Below the pieces are notes generated by a model. That model had not been told where the DNA came from. It saw nothing but the letters and a program-made list of their open reading frames with translations, and made no database searches. Source: Heterobasidion occidentale (taxonomy: Eukaryota; Basidiomycota; Agaricomycetes; Russulales; Bondarzewiaceae). Taken from it: a stretch of DNA of 64,000 nt. Location: contig JBCAQO010000016.1 in NCBI GenBank assembly GCA_039111635.1, positions 124,001-188,000 of the forward strand, read 5' to 3'. Positions 1 to 11,665 of the stretch are shown one piece after another. Position numbers and translations under genes: made by a program. Numbering within the stretch: position 1 is the first letter of the stretch; every line of letters begins with the position of its first letter.

Positions 1-363
1 AAAACATTCCATCGTATTCAGTGCGTAGCTGGTGACGGAGATCGAGGAGCCACTAATTTTTTGGGCTTTGAGACCCGGGGCGAGGCCCTCGATCTTTTGA
101 AAACGATAAAAGCTCTCTATACCAAGTGGGCGGAATTCCCTGTGCCACTCTCTTTCACTAACGGGAGCGTGGGTAGGCGGGGCGGCAGGCAAAGTGATCG
201 CTGCAAAGGGGATGGCATCAATATTCAAGACAAAAAGGTCAGCAAGAAAAGGGCTGCGCCCTCCGACTTCGATCGTCCTGGTACTTCGCAGGGTTCAAAC
301 AGAGCTCCAAAACTCAAATTGGAGTCCCGGGTCACCAGAAGCAGCAAGCGTCTACGGCACTAG
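1..363 (+). pseudogene. C-terminal fragment of an HNH-type protein, cut by the window edge
   Basis: The frame is open from base 1 to a TAG at 361-363 and matches the last 120 residues of the complete minus-strand gene at 3874-5325, including the basic tail ending SSKRLRH. The nuclease part would lie left of the window, so it cannot be told whether this is the end of an intact paralogue or a fragment made by the inverted duplication. The tail is rich in Lys/Arg and probably a nuclear localisation signal (inference). Confidence 0.6.
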
Positions 364-809
364 TTTCCTTTCCATGATGATATCATGGACTTTTCGTTCT
401 GTATCCTTACGTCGTACTACTCACGGACTGTCACTCCTTTTGTAGTTCACCGCATACCATCTCGTGAGCATTTTGTAGCACATATCTTAGTGGTTTATCA
501 TTATCGTGTATTCGTGTATTCAGAAACCAATCCCAGCACTGCCAATGCCCGAGGCCTGAGTTCTGATAGACAGAGGTCTTATTTCTTGCCTGTTGCGTAG
601 TCTCCGTGGCTGACCTTACACAGAAGACAGTTGTTCTGTGTATTAGTCTGTAGCGCACGACATGAACTTCGCTCACCTGCACCGATGGGAACCAAGATAC
701 CGCCCATCTCGCACTACACTCCACAGAATAATGACATCCAACATGGCAAGCCAGTACCCTCACTCTGATGGTCCGCAAAACTCAGTCTGATGGTCCGCAA
801 AACTCATCC

Positions 810-982
810 CTACCGGCTCTTCTTCCTCGGCCTCCCAGACCCCTCAGCCTGTACGACTGCGCCGTACGAATTCTTCGCCCGTGCAGCTGTGAGCGGCGCA
901 AACGCAGTAGACGCAGGCGCAAAGTCGATTTTGGAGCGCTTGGCCACGTCTTGCTGCTCAGAACGCCGCTTTTGAAGTTTGG
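810..982 (-). pseudogene. Orphan copy of the last exon of the SAP30BP-like gene
   Basis: On the minus strand this reads KLQKRRSEQ...[11 protein letters not shown]...[10 protein letters not shown], the same as the last exon of the gene at 1689-3498. The preceding bases also keep a splice-acceptor-like CTCGAAAG. The terminal Trp codon TGG of the parent is TAG here. No upstream exons accompany it, so it is a duplicated fragment within the left inverted arm. Confidence 0.75.
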
Positions 983-1490
983 CTTTCGAGATCGAGAAGG
1001 AAAGTGGGGGCGATGCGGTGCTTCCCACTGCAAGCACGGACAAATAAGGCGCGTCTCCACTTGAAAGCTTCATTCTCGTCCTTGCTTCGTCTTCAAATTC
1101 CATCCCGAGCCTATTGTGCTATATCATGCTGTGGCTAGGAACGCAACGAAACCTGCAAAGGGACCATAGCAAGGAAGAGAAGACCAAAGAAGGCTACAGC
1201 GAAAACGCTCGCAGCACCAAAGCAACTTGCCATTCGGAGAGGCACTTCGGATGACCCCATATACTCATGGCCCGTCGTCTCAAACTCCACCTTCTCCTAC
1301 ACCGAATCTCTTGCCAAAATATAAGCAGGATTTCTCGATAGAGAAGTAAAGTAGAGTGCACAAACCAGCTAATTGCAGAAATCGATCAAAAAACACAATG
1401 AAAACATTACGTGCTGTTGTATAGCCTCCATGATTCCAGAAAGAAGAAAGAAAGAAAGGCGAGGAGCAAAAAGATCTCACGAGGGTCATT

Positions 1491-1577
1491 TGGACATGTC
1501 CGGAATTGAACCGGACACCTTTCGCAAGACTCGGAAAAGTGCGAAGCGAACGTGATAACCAACTACACCACATGCCC
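1491..1577 (-). tRNA. tRNA-Ala (CGC) with a 13-nt intron
   Basis: The minus strand folds into a complete cloverleaf: a 7-bp acceptor stem GGGCATG/CATGTCC with discriminator A, a D arm, an anticodon stem TTCGC/GCGAA, and a T arm TCCGG/CCGGA with loop TTCAATT. The anticodon is CGC, followed one base later by a 13-nt intron at the canonical 37/38 position. The third acceptor pair is G-U, the known identity element of alanine tRNA, which agrees with the anticodon. It lies between the left inverted arm and the SAP30BP-like gene. Confidence 0.93.
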
Positions 1578-1688
1578 ATAACGATGGCTTCATGCCCTGA
1601 GATCAATCCATCAAGACAGAAAAGCGTGACCTGATGTGACGGCCCTTCAAGCGTCTTCGTCGCTGTCGCCGCCGACGTCGACGCCGCC

Positions 1689-3498
1689 ATGCACGGTGAG
1701 CTCCCTTCCTCGCTCTTATTGCGCAGCTAATTGCTTACGCGAATTCAGGCCTCGTCTCCTACGCCTACGACGACGACAGCGACTCGGAGCACCCACACCC
1801 GCATCCAACCACCTCTGCCTCCAACGTCAACCGCAACGCCCAACAATCCATGCCAGGCTCAGCCTCAGATCACAATCCCATCGTGAGCGTCCCCATTGCT
1901 GCGCCGCTGCGCGCCCCGTTTCCCTCTCCCTCTCTCTCCTCGCCCGCGTCCTTTTGAAAACACCATCTCTTCTTCTGCTTGCGCCCAGCACGCGTCATCT
2001 ATCCCACAAACATCGGCCCCGGTGTCAGCTTCAGCTTCGGGCTCCCGCAGCGCTGCTGAAGGTAGGCACACGTTCGCTCTCCTTCCCATCTTTCTTCTTC
2101 GTCATGCATACTCGTCTTCTTACAAATACACATGAATCTGGATATTGACGACCAATTCTGCAGCTCGTCGGACCCCCGTGATGTCGAACACATCCGCCAG
2201 CAACGTGCCCACCAGCACCAAACCGCCCATTATCATTCGCCGCCCTGCACACCCCAAGCCACACACGACTCGTGCGCACGTCTCTGATGATATTGACCCC
2301 TCACCGCCTCCACCGCCGCCTCGCGCACGGCCTTTCGCCTCGACATCGACATCCACGCCTGCACTTGCACTTGCACATGAGCCGTCTACCATAACCTCTT
2401 CGGCGTCCATGTCGGCGTCAGCATCGATGTCAGACGGCGCAGGGGGAAGTGTGGGGCCCGGAGACGATGCGGACGACAATGACGCGCTAGTGCAGCCGCG
2501 CCCACAGGACGAGCTCGCACGGTTTCGCCAGTTAGTGCGGCCACCTGATATTCCAGGCGTTGTCGACTGGGGGATCCCGCCGCCGTCTACAGAGCCATGC
2601 GACCCCGCCATCGAGGTAGAGTCTATCCATTCCTACGTCTTAATACCAAACGCAGACAACTCACTCATACACTTTCGCCTCATGGTGGAAAATAGCATAA
2701 GCTTGCGCAGTTCCATGCGCTCAAGCGCGATCCCGCTCAGCGCCGCCACTTTAATGACTCGCTCATGGCGAGCCGCGCGTTCCGAAACCCGCACTTATAC
2801 GCTAAGCTCGTCGAGTTCGTAGCCGCCGACGAGCGCGCGACCAATTTTCCGCGCCGGGCCGGAGACCCTTTCGCCCTTGCCTCTCTTGCCGATGGTGGGG
2901 CTACTGATAGTGCTATAGACGTGGGTGGAGACGAGGGCCTGAGGCCAGAGTGGTTTGCAGATAATATCGGTGCGTGCGCTGCTGTCCCTCGCTCTACTCT
3001 TTCTTCCGTTCTTTCGAGCATGCGCATTGATGCGGGATCCCCGCCCATATCCTTTTTCGCATCTAATGGCTCTACGTTATTGGCTGTACGGGTGCCCGAA
3101 TCGCATGTCCAACGTCCGATGTCCAACGCCGCGATCCCTTCGCGCCTACATGACCTGACATGCCACGGTTCGGCGTACGCAATACGACCCGGGACTTTCT
3201 ATCCCGGACGCCTTTCTCGGGCACACTTCCCACTGTCTAATACCCCATCGCTCGCGCGATCTGCCACACCCGCACATCCTTACGCACCTCCCCACTGCCC
3301 CCACTTTCTTTCTCGAAAGCCGAACTCCAAAAGCGGCGTTCCGAGCAGCACGACGCGGCCAAGCGCTCCAAAATCGACTTCGCGCCCGCGTCCGCTGCGG
3401 TCGCGCCGCCCACAGCTGCGCGGGCGAAGAATCCGTACGCGCAGTCGTACAAGGACGCGGGGTCCGGGAGGCCGAGGAAGAAGAGCCGGTGGGGGTGA
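1689..3498 (+). CDS. HCNGP/SAP30BP-like transcriptional regulator
   Basis: Six exons give 367 residues: 1689-1695, 1749-1882, 1989-2061, 2164-2615, 2711-2969, 3320-3498; phases are consistent throughout. The start is a 7-nt first exon giving [16 protein letters not shown], the acidic N-terminus usual for the family. A Pro/Ser/Thr-rich middle follows. The conserved HCNGP region has [15 protein letters not shown], then [31 protein letters not shown], and a basic C-terminus [10 protein letters not shown]...RPRKKSRWG. In animals SAP30BP is a nuclear protein linked to transcriptional repression and splicing; the fungal role is inferred. The last intron is long (350 nt), with an AAAG acceptor. The last exon is duplicated in inverted orientation at 810-982. 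Confidence 0.85.
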
Positions 3499-4234
3499 GT
3501 TTTGCAGGCCATCAGACTAAGGGCGGTTGTGGCTTGCCGTGTGGCGTGTATCTATTCTGTCGAGTGTAATGCGGTGGCCGATATCTTGGTTCCCAGCTGT
3601 GCAGGTGAATGCTGTTTGACTTGCTAAGCGGAGCACATGTCGTGCGCAACAGGCAAGAAATAAGACCTCTGTCTATCAGAACTCAGGCCTCGGGCATTGG
3701 CAGTGCTGGGATTGGTTTCTGAATACACGAATACACGATAATAATAAACCACTAAGATATGTGCTACAAAATGCTCGCGAGATGGTATGCGGTGAACTAC
3801 AAAAGGAGTGACAGTCCGTGAGTAGTACGACGTAAGGATACAGAACGAAAAGTCCATTATCATGGAAAGGCAGCTAGTGCCGTAGGCGCTTGCTGCTTCT
3901 GGTGACCCGCGACTCCGGATTGAGTTTTGGAGCCTTGTTCGAACCCTGCGAAGTTCCGGGACAATCGAAGTCGGAGGGCGCCGCCCTTTTCTTGCTGCGC
4001 TTTTTGTCTTGGATGTCGACGCCGTCCCCTCTGGAACACTCTCGTTGCCTGCTGCCCAGCGCGACCAGACTCCCATTAGTGAAACAGAGCGGGACCTTGA
4101 ATTCCGTCCACTTGGAATAGAGAGTTCTGATCGCCCCCAAAAGATCGTTCATTTCCTTCCTAGTCTCCATGTTCAGAAAGTTAGTGACTTCTGCGTCTTG
4201 AGCCTCAGCCAAGCACTGAATTCGATGGGTGATT
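3297..4234. repeat. Right arm of the inverted duplication
   Basis: Reverse-complement partner of 1-1015. It spans the last exon of the SAP30BP-like gene, the intergenic DNA, and the C-terminal third of the HNH gene. Because both genes here are complete, this arm looks like the parental one. The arms face each other across about 2.3 kb that holds the tRNA and most of the SAP30BP-like gene. Confidence 0.85.
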
Positions 4235-5325
4235 TTTGCTAGCTTCTTGCCCGTATTCATGACAACAAAATGCGGTTCTACATGGCTCTCGAGGATAGGA
4301 AAGTCGGCGAAGGGGTATCGATATTCCGTACTTTTGATCTTCCAGGCTAGTGTGGTTTGGTCGCGCCCTCGATGGAGACGGCTAATATTCTGCACGTTCT
4401 CAGTTAGTGGAAGCAAGCGGTACTTGAAGACGGTTCGCCCGTTGTAGAGCTGACAGAGCGTGTGAGTAAGATTGTTTGAGTTGTGTGTTTTGAAGACCTA
4501 CTGCCCGTATATCATCTGTGGCTTTGTGTTTCGAGAAGCGATGGATGATCTCTCTTTCGGGAATTAGGGCGAAGTAATCGTGGTCCAAGAGTATATGCAA
4601 TGTAGCCTCAACTTGATTCATTTTTTTTTAGAAAAGTGAGATAAACGTAGATGCTGACGCTCACTGAATGCCAAGTTTCGTGGTTCATCGAGATTGAGAC
4701 GACCGTAAATCAGACCCCACACGTATTCTAGTCTTGTCAACTGCGCGAGTTTCTTTAGCTAATTTATGTAGCCAATATAAGGATAGATACAGACCAGTTC
4801 ATCGTTGTCTCTTTCTTCTTGAGGAATGAAATGACATCCTTGAACAGAAATTCCCGGAAGGTTCCTCGTCAAGAGGCATTGCCCTCGGTTTGGATCTAGG
4901 ATCGTCGCCACGTCCTTCGATTTCGGGCATGTGCCTGCGCGCGCCTTTCTACCTGTGTGCATCGTCGCACCGTTGCCAATGGCATCGAGCCACTGTGCGG
5001 CGGTCCAGTCATCAGAAATCTTCCTACTCCGTGCGATGAACGGTGGGCCTTCGGCTTGCTCTTCAAGAATATAGAGAGAATCTAGTTCTCGAATAGATGG
5101 TGTGGTATTTGATACCGAAGGATTACCAGCACGGCGACCGGAGCGTCTGGGCATCGGAGGGGGTAGATTGTCGAGACTGGAAATATCACTGGGTGTGTCT
5201 TCCCGCTCCCACTTCCGTTTACGCCGGTCTTTTGTGGGGGACATGATAAGGGGTTTGGAAAGAGAGATGATCGTGGCCGTAGAAGGGGGTAGTGAGAGGC
5301 ACTTGGAGATGTCTTGTTGTGGCAT
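3874..5325 (-). CDS. HNH-type nuclease domain protein (basidiomycete family)
   Basis: Four exons on the minus strand (5325-4795, 4758-4665, 4611-4502, 4449-3874) give 436 residues in consistent phase. The HNH-like core is visible: His in GCHFIP near residue 165, Asn in LNLDEPRN near 205, His in TLHILLD near 214, followed by FALIP, the layout seen in many basidiomycete HNH proteins. The N-terminus is basic and the C-terminus is Lys/Arg-rich. The first intron would be only 36 nt, which is short, so that boundary may be off. A tandem paralogue lies upstream at 5504-7017, and a C-terminal copy sits at 1-363. Function is unknown; nuclease activity is a family-based inference. Confidence 0.7.
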
Positions 5326-5503
5326 TTCATGAGCGGAGTACTAAAAGACAAAGCGTTGAAGGTGGACCATGCAGGTTTCAGGTAATGTGGCGGCGGGTCC
5401 TCGTCACCGTCGACCTCGTCGCCTTGGTTCGAGGGACTCACTCGATGACGCGCTGCACCGAAAGAAGCTGAATCGAATGTATTGAGTATGCGATGAATAT
5501 ACA

Positions 5504-7017
5504 CTACATGATCTTTCGCCGCTTCCTCGGCCGATCATGAGCGTAGTCACCCAACTGGCCGTCGTTCGAAACGCGAGCTGTCCATCCCCGTTTCTCTACC
5601 CGACGCGAGCATACTGATAACCATTTCCCAACATGCTGAACAACATTCTTGCAGTACACTTCATATTGTAGGCTATCTTCTCCGCTATTCGTGCCGTCAT
5701 GACTCAGAAATTCGTCACAAGTGTCCAAGTCAGTCGAGCCAACAGGCCGAAAACGAGAACGATGAGGACTAGCCTTGCAATGGTTACAGCGATGGAGCGA
5801 CCATTCGCACCTATTGTAAAAGCAAGGGCCATCGCAGGAGACAAGAGTTTGAGGGCTCATTCTCGCCATGGGTATACGTGAAGACGTGCGGGGTGATGAC
5901 GCAAACCTGGGAGGGGGTCGTTGACTGCCCCAAAGAATATAAGAGTCCAAAGTCATGTTAAGCATGTCCTCGGCCGTGATTTCGTCAATGTCATAGACCG
6001 AGGACACAATGGGAGGTGTAGCGCTCCGTGCCGTATGGGATAGCTTTTGACCAGCATCGCAGATAACAAAGTGTGGTTTCACACGCGAGACGAGCGTCGG
6101 TAAGGTGTCGAAGGGATATGAATGATGAGAGGGTACCCGGTTGCCGCCAGGCGTAGTCTTAGATCGAGAGGTAGGCCCAATTGGGCGGCCCGTACGGATA
6201 AAGGGGAGGCTGCTATGGAGTGGCACCAGTCGATATTCAAAAGTTTCAGCCCCGCCATATACCTATTTCACGATATTGATGAGATTTTGTTGAACCAGAA
6301 ACGAACAACATACATCTTCAAGTGGTGGTTTGTCGGCGTCTTTCGGTAAGTTTGAATGCCTTCCGTAGTGCGACGAAATTTTGTCCAACATGTCGTATGG
6401 AGGGAGTAGAATCCATTGTCCACTCTTGAATGATTGGAGCCAGTCTTGACGGACTGTAGATGGGGTTCAAAAACCTATCACGCCGAGGAAAGGATAAACA
6501 CCGACGGTAGATTCTGTTAGACTCTGTGTCGAGTTCAAGCGAATCATACTTCATGCCCCACCACCACTCTAACCGAGCAAGCTACTCGTATAGTTGGGAT
6601 GCAGACTTCCTTGCGAGTAAAGTACAACGCACCCATTTATTGTTCTTCCAGTGGTGTTCGTTCAACAGATAGCATGCTTCAATTGTGGCCTCTGTATCGA
6701 GCTTTCGGGTAACGAGACACTGCTTGATTGCGGTAGCAATGGGTTGATTTAGTAGCACGCGACGCTTGCTCTTGGTATGTTCTGATGTTTCTACAAGTTC
6801 TGATGCAAGAATATTTTAAAAGGGGAGGCATGCGCAAGCCAACATACGGCGCACCTCCGAGGTCCTTCTGTTTGCCTTTCTGTGCTGTCTGCTTCCGTGT
6901 CGTTTTCGCTAAAGCCTTCCTTGACGCTGTCTTCGTTGGCGCAGTCTTCCTCGTTGTTGATTTCTTGTTTGCAGTTGCAGTGCTTTGAAAATTTTTGGTC
7001 TTCCTGGTAATAGGCAT
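5504..7017 (-). CDS. Diverged HNH-family paralogue lacking catalytic histidines
   Basis: Five exons (7017-6855, 6790-6633, 6581-about 6506, 6453-6314, 6262-5504) give about 431 residues. It aligns along its length with the neighbour at 3874-5325: CLVTRKLD for CLLTRNLP, LARLEWWWG for LTRLEYVWG, FEYRLVPL for FKYRLLPL, and the shared VKPHFVICDAGQKLS. The N-terminus is a lysine/threonine/alanine-rich, histone H1-like stretch. The position of the first HNH histidine is Tyr (ACYLL) and the second is replaced in RQDWLQSF, so nuclease activity is unlikely. The C-terminus adds Cys/His-rich sequence and ends RPRKRRKIM. The third exon's donor is ambiguous (two in-phase choices 6 nt apart). Confidence 0.65.
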
Positions 7018-8424
7018 CGCGCTTTCTATGGGTGCGGGAATGTGTGGTCTGCTATATATTCAAGATGAAGTTCGGAGACAAGGCCTGAGCGTGAGACAGC
7101 GATGTTGCCATCAATGCTGACGCAGCTTGTGTGCCAGTATTGGTAATATATGACAAGGTCCTGGGTGAATACCGGTGAATGACTACAAGACACACCGGAG
7201 CTTTGCTCCGGCGTTGTGAACAGACACAATATCGGGAAGCATCAGGATGATTATTTCTCGTGCTAAATTCTCTTTGTGAATTACATTCAATGGTATTTTA
7301 TCTATGTTAACCCAAGTTCTCCTCGGTCTGCACCTCAAAATAGGGCTGCAAAGACATGAGCGACGAGCAAACAACTTGCAACACAGTAACATCTCGAGGT
7401 TTGTCCAGGCATCACGCAGCGCGTTGAGCAGCCAGAGCACAGATGCCGGGGATGCCACCATCCTGCAAGAGCATCTGCTCCAGCCGACAATCATATTGAG
7501 AACAAGAGTGCACCTTTGAGGCTCCGGAGCTCGGTCTTGGCTTGCTCCTACTTGTGCTTGTAGTCCTGGAGCTGGATGTGTAGATCGCGGATGACCACGA
7601 GGTCAAAGTCTTCTGAGGTCAAGAGCTCACATTGCACCGCGAGAGGTCAGACCCCTCCATGTTGGAGCAAAGCTGGCCTGTGACCACATCTGGAAAACCA
7701 CCCCCTTGTATTAGCTCTGGATTATATCTAATAGTATCTAAAAGTGTCTAGAAGTGTTAATAGCATCTAAAAGTGTCTAATTTCCTAATTGGGAGCAACC
7801 CATTGTAAGCATTGGATGGAATTTCCAAATCAGGAAGTATCTCTTTCAGTGGCTCAAAAGACAGTTTCTAATTTCATGTTATTAGCACTAATTTTGTACC
7901 AAGAAGCCTTTAATTAGCAGCAGAAAATAGCAGGCACTACTGATCTATCAGCAAGAAGGTACTGATGTGGCACATGCTATGCTGCTTTAGCACCTGGCAC
8001 CATCACCTTATAGCTCTTTCACTGACTTTCCAGCTGCCTTTGCAGTTTCCAAATTACATTATGCGCCTCCTGTATGGCCTCGTTCTAGTTCCGCTCAAGT
8101 GTGTGTGTATCTGTCCGGCTCAATGTTTCATGCATGGAGCACCTCATCATCCTGCTCAAGCCTGCCACCTAGCGAGACAGACATGCTGTGCCTTACCCAA
8201 TTTCATTTCAATAGCTCCATCTGCCATATGAGGTCGTTCAACTGCTTTTGAAGCAGGTCATTCCTGCACATGTGTCTGCACTGTCTCCTGCACATTCATA
8301 GAGGCAGCCTGACAGCCACACAGCAACTCTGCAAGCTGATGCAGCAGACACAAACTGTGCAGCACAAATTCGATAGAGCTGTGCAGCTCTCAACTGCACG
8401 TGCTGGTACGCCTCATGCTCCTGT
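7018..8424. other. Gene-poor, AT-richer stretch left of the LTR elements
   Basis: No gene could be supported. At 7729-7779 two 22-bp near-identical copies (core ATCTAAAAGTGTCTA) lie 29 bp apart. The minus strand at about 7510-7610 contains DLVVIRDLHIQLQDYKHK followed by a stop, a possible transposase or coiled-coil remnant that I cannot assign. The sequence just left of the LTR does not continue the gene seen right of the other LTR. Confidence 0.5.
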
Positions 8425-9012
8425 TGTTACGAACTGCTCGTTCAGTAACCCAAGAGTAACAGGTTCCTCCCTAGGTCGCACGAAGGACTGAGTGGTGGGC
8501 GAAGTCTCGACTGTACCGGGCAACGATACAGGAGGGAATAATGATTGGCTCTAAGTTACACAGTGTGTAGACTGTGTAGGAACGAAGAGAATAGACTGAA
8601 GATCCTCAGCCTATTCTATGGGCCTTATATACTGTATAGGGTATCGGGTAAGAGTCCATGTGCTTCTCCGGGTTTCCATCCCAGGAGAGCTGTGGCCACC
8701 GTCTCTCTCGGCCGGTGCCTACTCTTGTACTTCTCCAGTCACACGGATCCATCCTGGTGCGACGAGGTGCTTACCCCTAAGCCCTAAGCCCATGCCATGT
8801 GAACACCTTCCTTATCTCTGTGCCTATCATGTGAGCCTCGTGTCCCTCCAATGTAGCCTTTACCGATGTCTTGAAGAACCATCGGTTTAGTCGGCTCCTA
8901 AGGACATGCCGAATACCTTGATGTATGCTCCGTAGTGGAGCTGCCTAGCATGTGATGCTTGATCCATCGGATAGACCGGCCGTGAAGGGCTCCGATCGGT
9001 CAAGTCATAACA
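8425..9012 (-). repeat. 3' LTR of element A
   Basis: 588 bp, starting TGTTAC and ending CATAACA on the plus strand. It aligns over its length with 27819-28440, with scattered substitutions and a missing hairpin block of about 34 bp. On the minus strand it is preceded by the purine-rich CTAGAAAGGGGG at 9014-9026, as expected of a polypurine tract. Confidence 0.9.
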
Positions 9013-9846
9013 TTACCCCCTTTCTAGGTCCCAACTCCTGAGGGGACTACTCGCCTGTGCGAGCTTCATCGTCATTCCACGTACAATTGCTTTCTGGTCA
9101 TCCAATAAAGATTGGGATGCGTCTTCCCAATATCACTTCGTTTTCTGGGGCGAAGACCGACCTATGTCGTTTACAACGCCTAGGAGTTTTCCATCTCCGT
9201 TGAGCTGTTTGATCCAGGCTTTGGCAATATTGCCACAATATTGTGTTGCCCTCAGTGTTCTTCCTTCACCGTACGTTTTGTGTGAGTACACTCCTAGAGT
9301 CAATAGGCAGCTACTCGACCAGGACTCCCTGGTAGGTTTGTTAAGCCAGTATTTTCTCTGGTGACGATTCAGAAAGGTGTCGTGCGAATGATTGTGAGAT
9401 GAAATAGAAACTCGTCTGTGGATGGGTGTGTGTCGTTCTTCTTCAAAATGCCGAAGGCCATGCTTCAGTGTTTCCAGGATAGATCTTCATCTCCTTGATC
9501 TCCGGTATCGAGGGGGACTCCAGGTGTGTGGGTTGATCGCTTTACTAAGGCTTAGGCCCACCAACCTATCGAGGGTGAACAGTCCTCGACTTGTTTTGAG
9601 TCCGGCAAGACCCCTTTGAAGATCCCTAACTCTGTCAGCCCCATACGGTGGCCCATCCTGGTTAGAGATTGAGTGTTCATCCAGAGTTTGTTTGTCACAT
9701 GGGAGCGAGCATGTAGCAGCGCTCCGCGTATTGAACATGAGGTAAGGACTTTGAAGAATAGACTTTGAACCCCATGGCCCCTTGAGTAGACCATGGTATC
9801 CACCTTGACAGTAATTATTGTGGGGTCAGCGTAAGGTATGTCCTGG
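9013..9846. other. Non-coding 3' region of element A, before the motif array
   Basis: No open frame of interest on the minus (element) strand and no match to a gene. It holds the polypurine tract at its left end. Confidence 0.5.
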
Positions 9847-10344
9847 TAGTTTAACGTCGTGCCGGACGTCCGTAGTTTTGCGTCTTTGCGGACGTCGGTT
9901 TAGTTTATCCTTAAGTCGTCGCAGACTGAGGCTAGTTTATGCATAAGTCGTTGCGGACTGCCCTGCTAGTTTAAGCTAAGGTCATTGCGGACCTATCCAT
10001 CTCCCAACGTAGGAGTACCTGTAAACAAGACAGCAGGTGTTTCTGCGCGCTGGAACATTCATCGGTGATGCGCATAGGGCCTTAGACCAGTCCCTCCTTC
10101 TTGACAGGGTTCCCATTGAGGTAAGATGGTGACGGTTTATACTATATCAAACCGGATAACTTCTAGAGTTGCGAGAATAGGTTTGAGAGCCTATTTTGAC
10201 ACAACTCACATGGCCCTGTAGATGAAGGGCAGCTCAGTTTATCGTCATGAAGGACGGCAACTAGTTTATAGTCATTGCGGACGTCCACTATCGCCTGGCT
10301 TGAACCTTCCGAGCCTCGATAGATTTAATCCTCCGGGGTAAGGG

Positions 10345-10676
10345 TGTCACGAACGGCTGTTCGGGACGAGAGGTCCTAGGCCACAAACAACAACACAAGA
10401 GAGAGAGAGATTGTGATAGGGGTGAAGGTTTGGAGACTGATCAGACTAGTGTCTTAGAGTCAGGGAAGACTGATGAACAGCAGTTCCTAGATTGGACAGA
10501 AGTGGATAGCCTAAGGCCTCCCTACTGCGCCGCAGCTGCTATAAGTACATACAGGCAAGGGCACGGACCAAGTAGCAATGGATCGGGGACGCGAGGTATA
10601 GTCGGGAGAAAGGTCCTATGTGTCCTTATACGGATTGTGGTAAAAGCGGGAAGGATATAGTAAGTGGTTCATAACA
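10345..10676. mobile_element. Candidate solo LTR inserted in the motif array
   Basis: A 332-bp block begins TGTCACGAAC and ends GTTCATAACA, so it has TG..CA ends with a short imperfect terminal inverted repeat. It is flanked by AAGGG (10340-10344) and GAGGG (10677-10681), a 4-of-5 match to a target-site duplication. It contains a short (GA)n run. It separates motif copies seven and eight of the array, as a late insertion would. No internal element sequence is present. Confidence 0.5.
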
Positions 10677-11359
10677 GAGGGTAGTTTAAGGTCATTTCGG
10701 ACTAATCATGGGACAATGAACTTGTCCCATAATTACGTCTCCTATTGCTTGAAGGAGTAAATAGTTTATCGTCATTACGGACTAGATCAGCATTGTGGTG
10801 TCAACAACGATGTCAATCGACATCTCCTATGCCGAAAGGAGTGGTAGTTTAACGTCTTTGCGGACGCTGGCCCTGTAAAGGAAAGGGCGGTCCCAGTTTA
10901 CTGTCATAGAGGACGTCCAAAACCTGAGGCACGGTCCCAGTTGCCTCTTGACTGGCCCTTGAAGCGGAATCCTTGCTTCGGACTTCAAGGGTAGAATGGG
11001 AGTGCCATGGAGTAGTTGTGGTCTCGTCGGATGACTGACAACCCGCTCCATGTCCCCAAACCCCTCGCACGGATGTGAACCGTGTCGACCCCATATTCTT
11101 TTACTGTAGGGCGTATGGAATATGGAAGCGCCTCGACCTAGTCGGCAGGGTTCCGCAATGATGGAGGCCCTCCCTTCCACCGTCTGCCAGAATACAACCA
11201 CGCTCCGAGGGTCTTGGTAGCTTTAGCGTCGTTCCGGACGATAACTAGTTTATCGTCATTGCGGACCAAGCCTTTCGTAGTTTTACATCGTTGCGGATGT
11301 AATTTCTCCGTCTTGGTTACTTAGTGGAGTGTAGCCACTATGTACCGGCATTGCAGATA

Positions 11360-11665
11360 GGGCCCCCTAATGCGGAAATGTCCCTGTAAAACTGGAGATC
11401 CAAAGTGGGACGTCCAAGACACCTGTCAGACCTTGACAGCGAGGTGTGGTTCACCGTTCCCCAACAGTGAACATGCAACACGATTTCCCACCAAGATTCT
11501 TGCATCATTCATAGCCTTCCGACCTCGCCACGGGATCGAAAGGCCGGCGTACCATCATCCAGGTTATGTTGTGAATCCAAGGACCTCCTAATACGGAAAG
11601 GGTCCTGTAAAACTGGGGATCCAAGCGGGACGCCCAATTCGCTTGTCAGAATACCTCTTGACAAT
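11360..11665. repeat. Two 80-bp direct repeats, 220 bp apart
   Basis: Copies at about 11360-11440 and 11580-11665 share CCTGTAAAACTGG, GATCCAA, GGGACG and a terminal hairpin. The stem is CTGTCA/TGACAG in copy one and TTGTCA/TGACAA in copy two, so both sides of the pair changed together. Confidence 0.7.

Larger units (their letters stand above)
1..1015. repeat. Left arm of an inverted duplication
   Basis: This segment is an inverted copy of 3297-4234. It holds, in mirrored order, the 3' part of an HNH gene (plus strand), its downstream non-coding DNA, and the last exon of the SAP30BP-like gene (minus strand). The non-coding core at about 383-598 is almost base-for-base the reverse complement of 3646-3861, while the flanking coding parts are clearly more diverged. 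The arm runs off the left edge, so its full length is unknown. Homology on the inner side fades near 1015. Confidence 0.85.
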
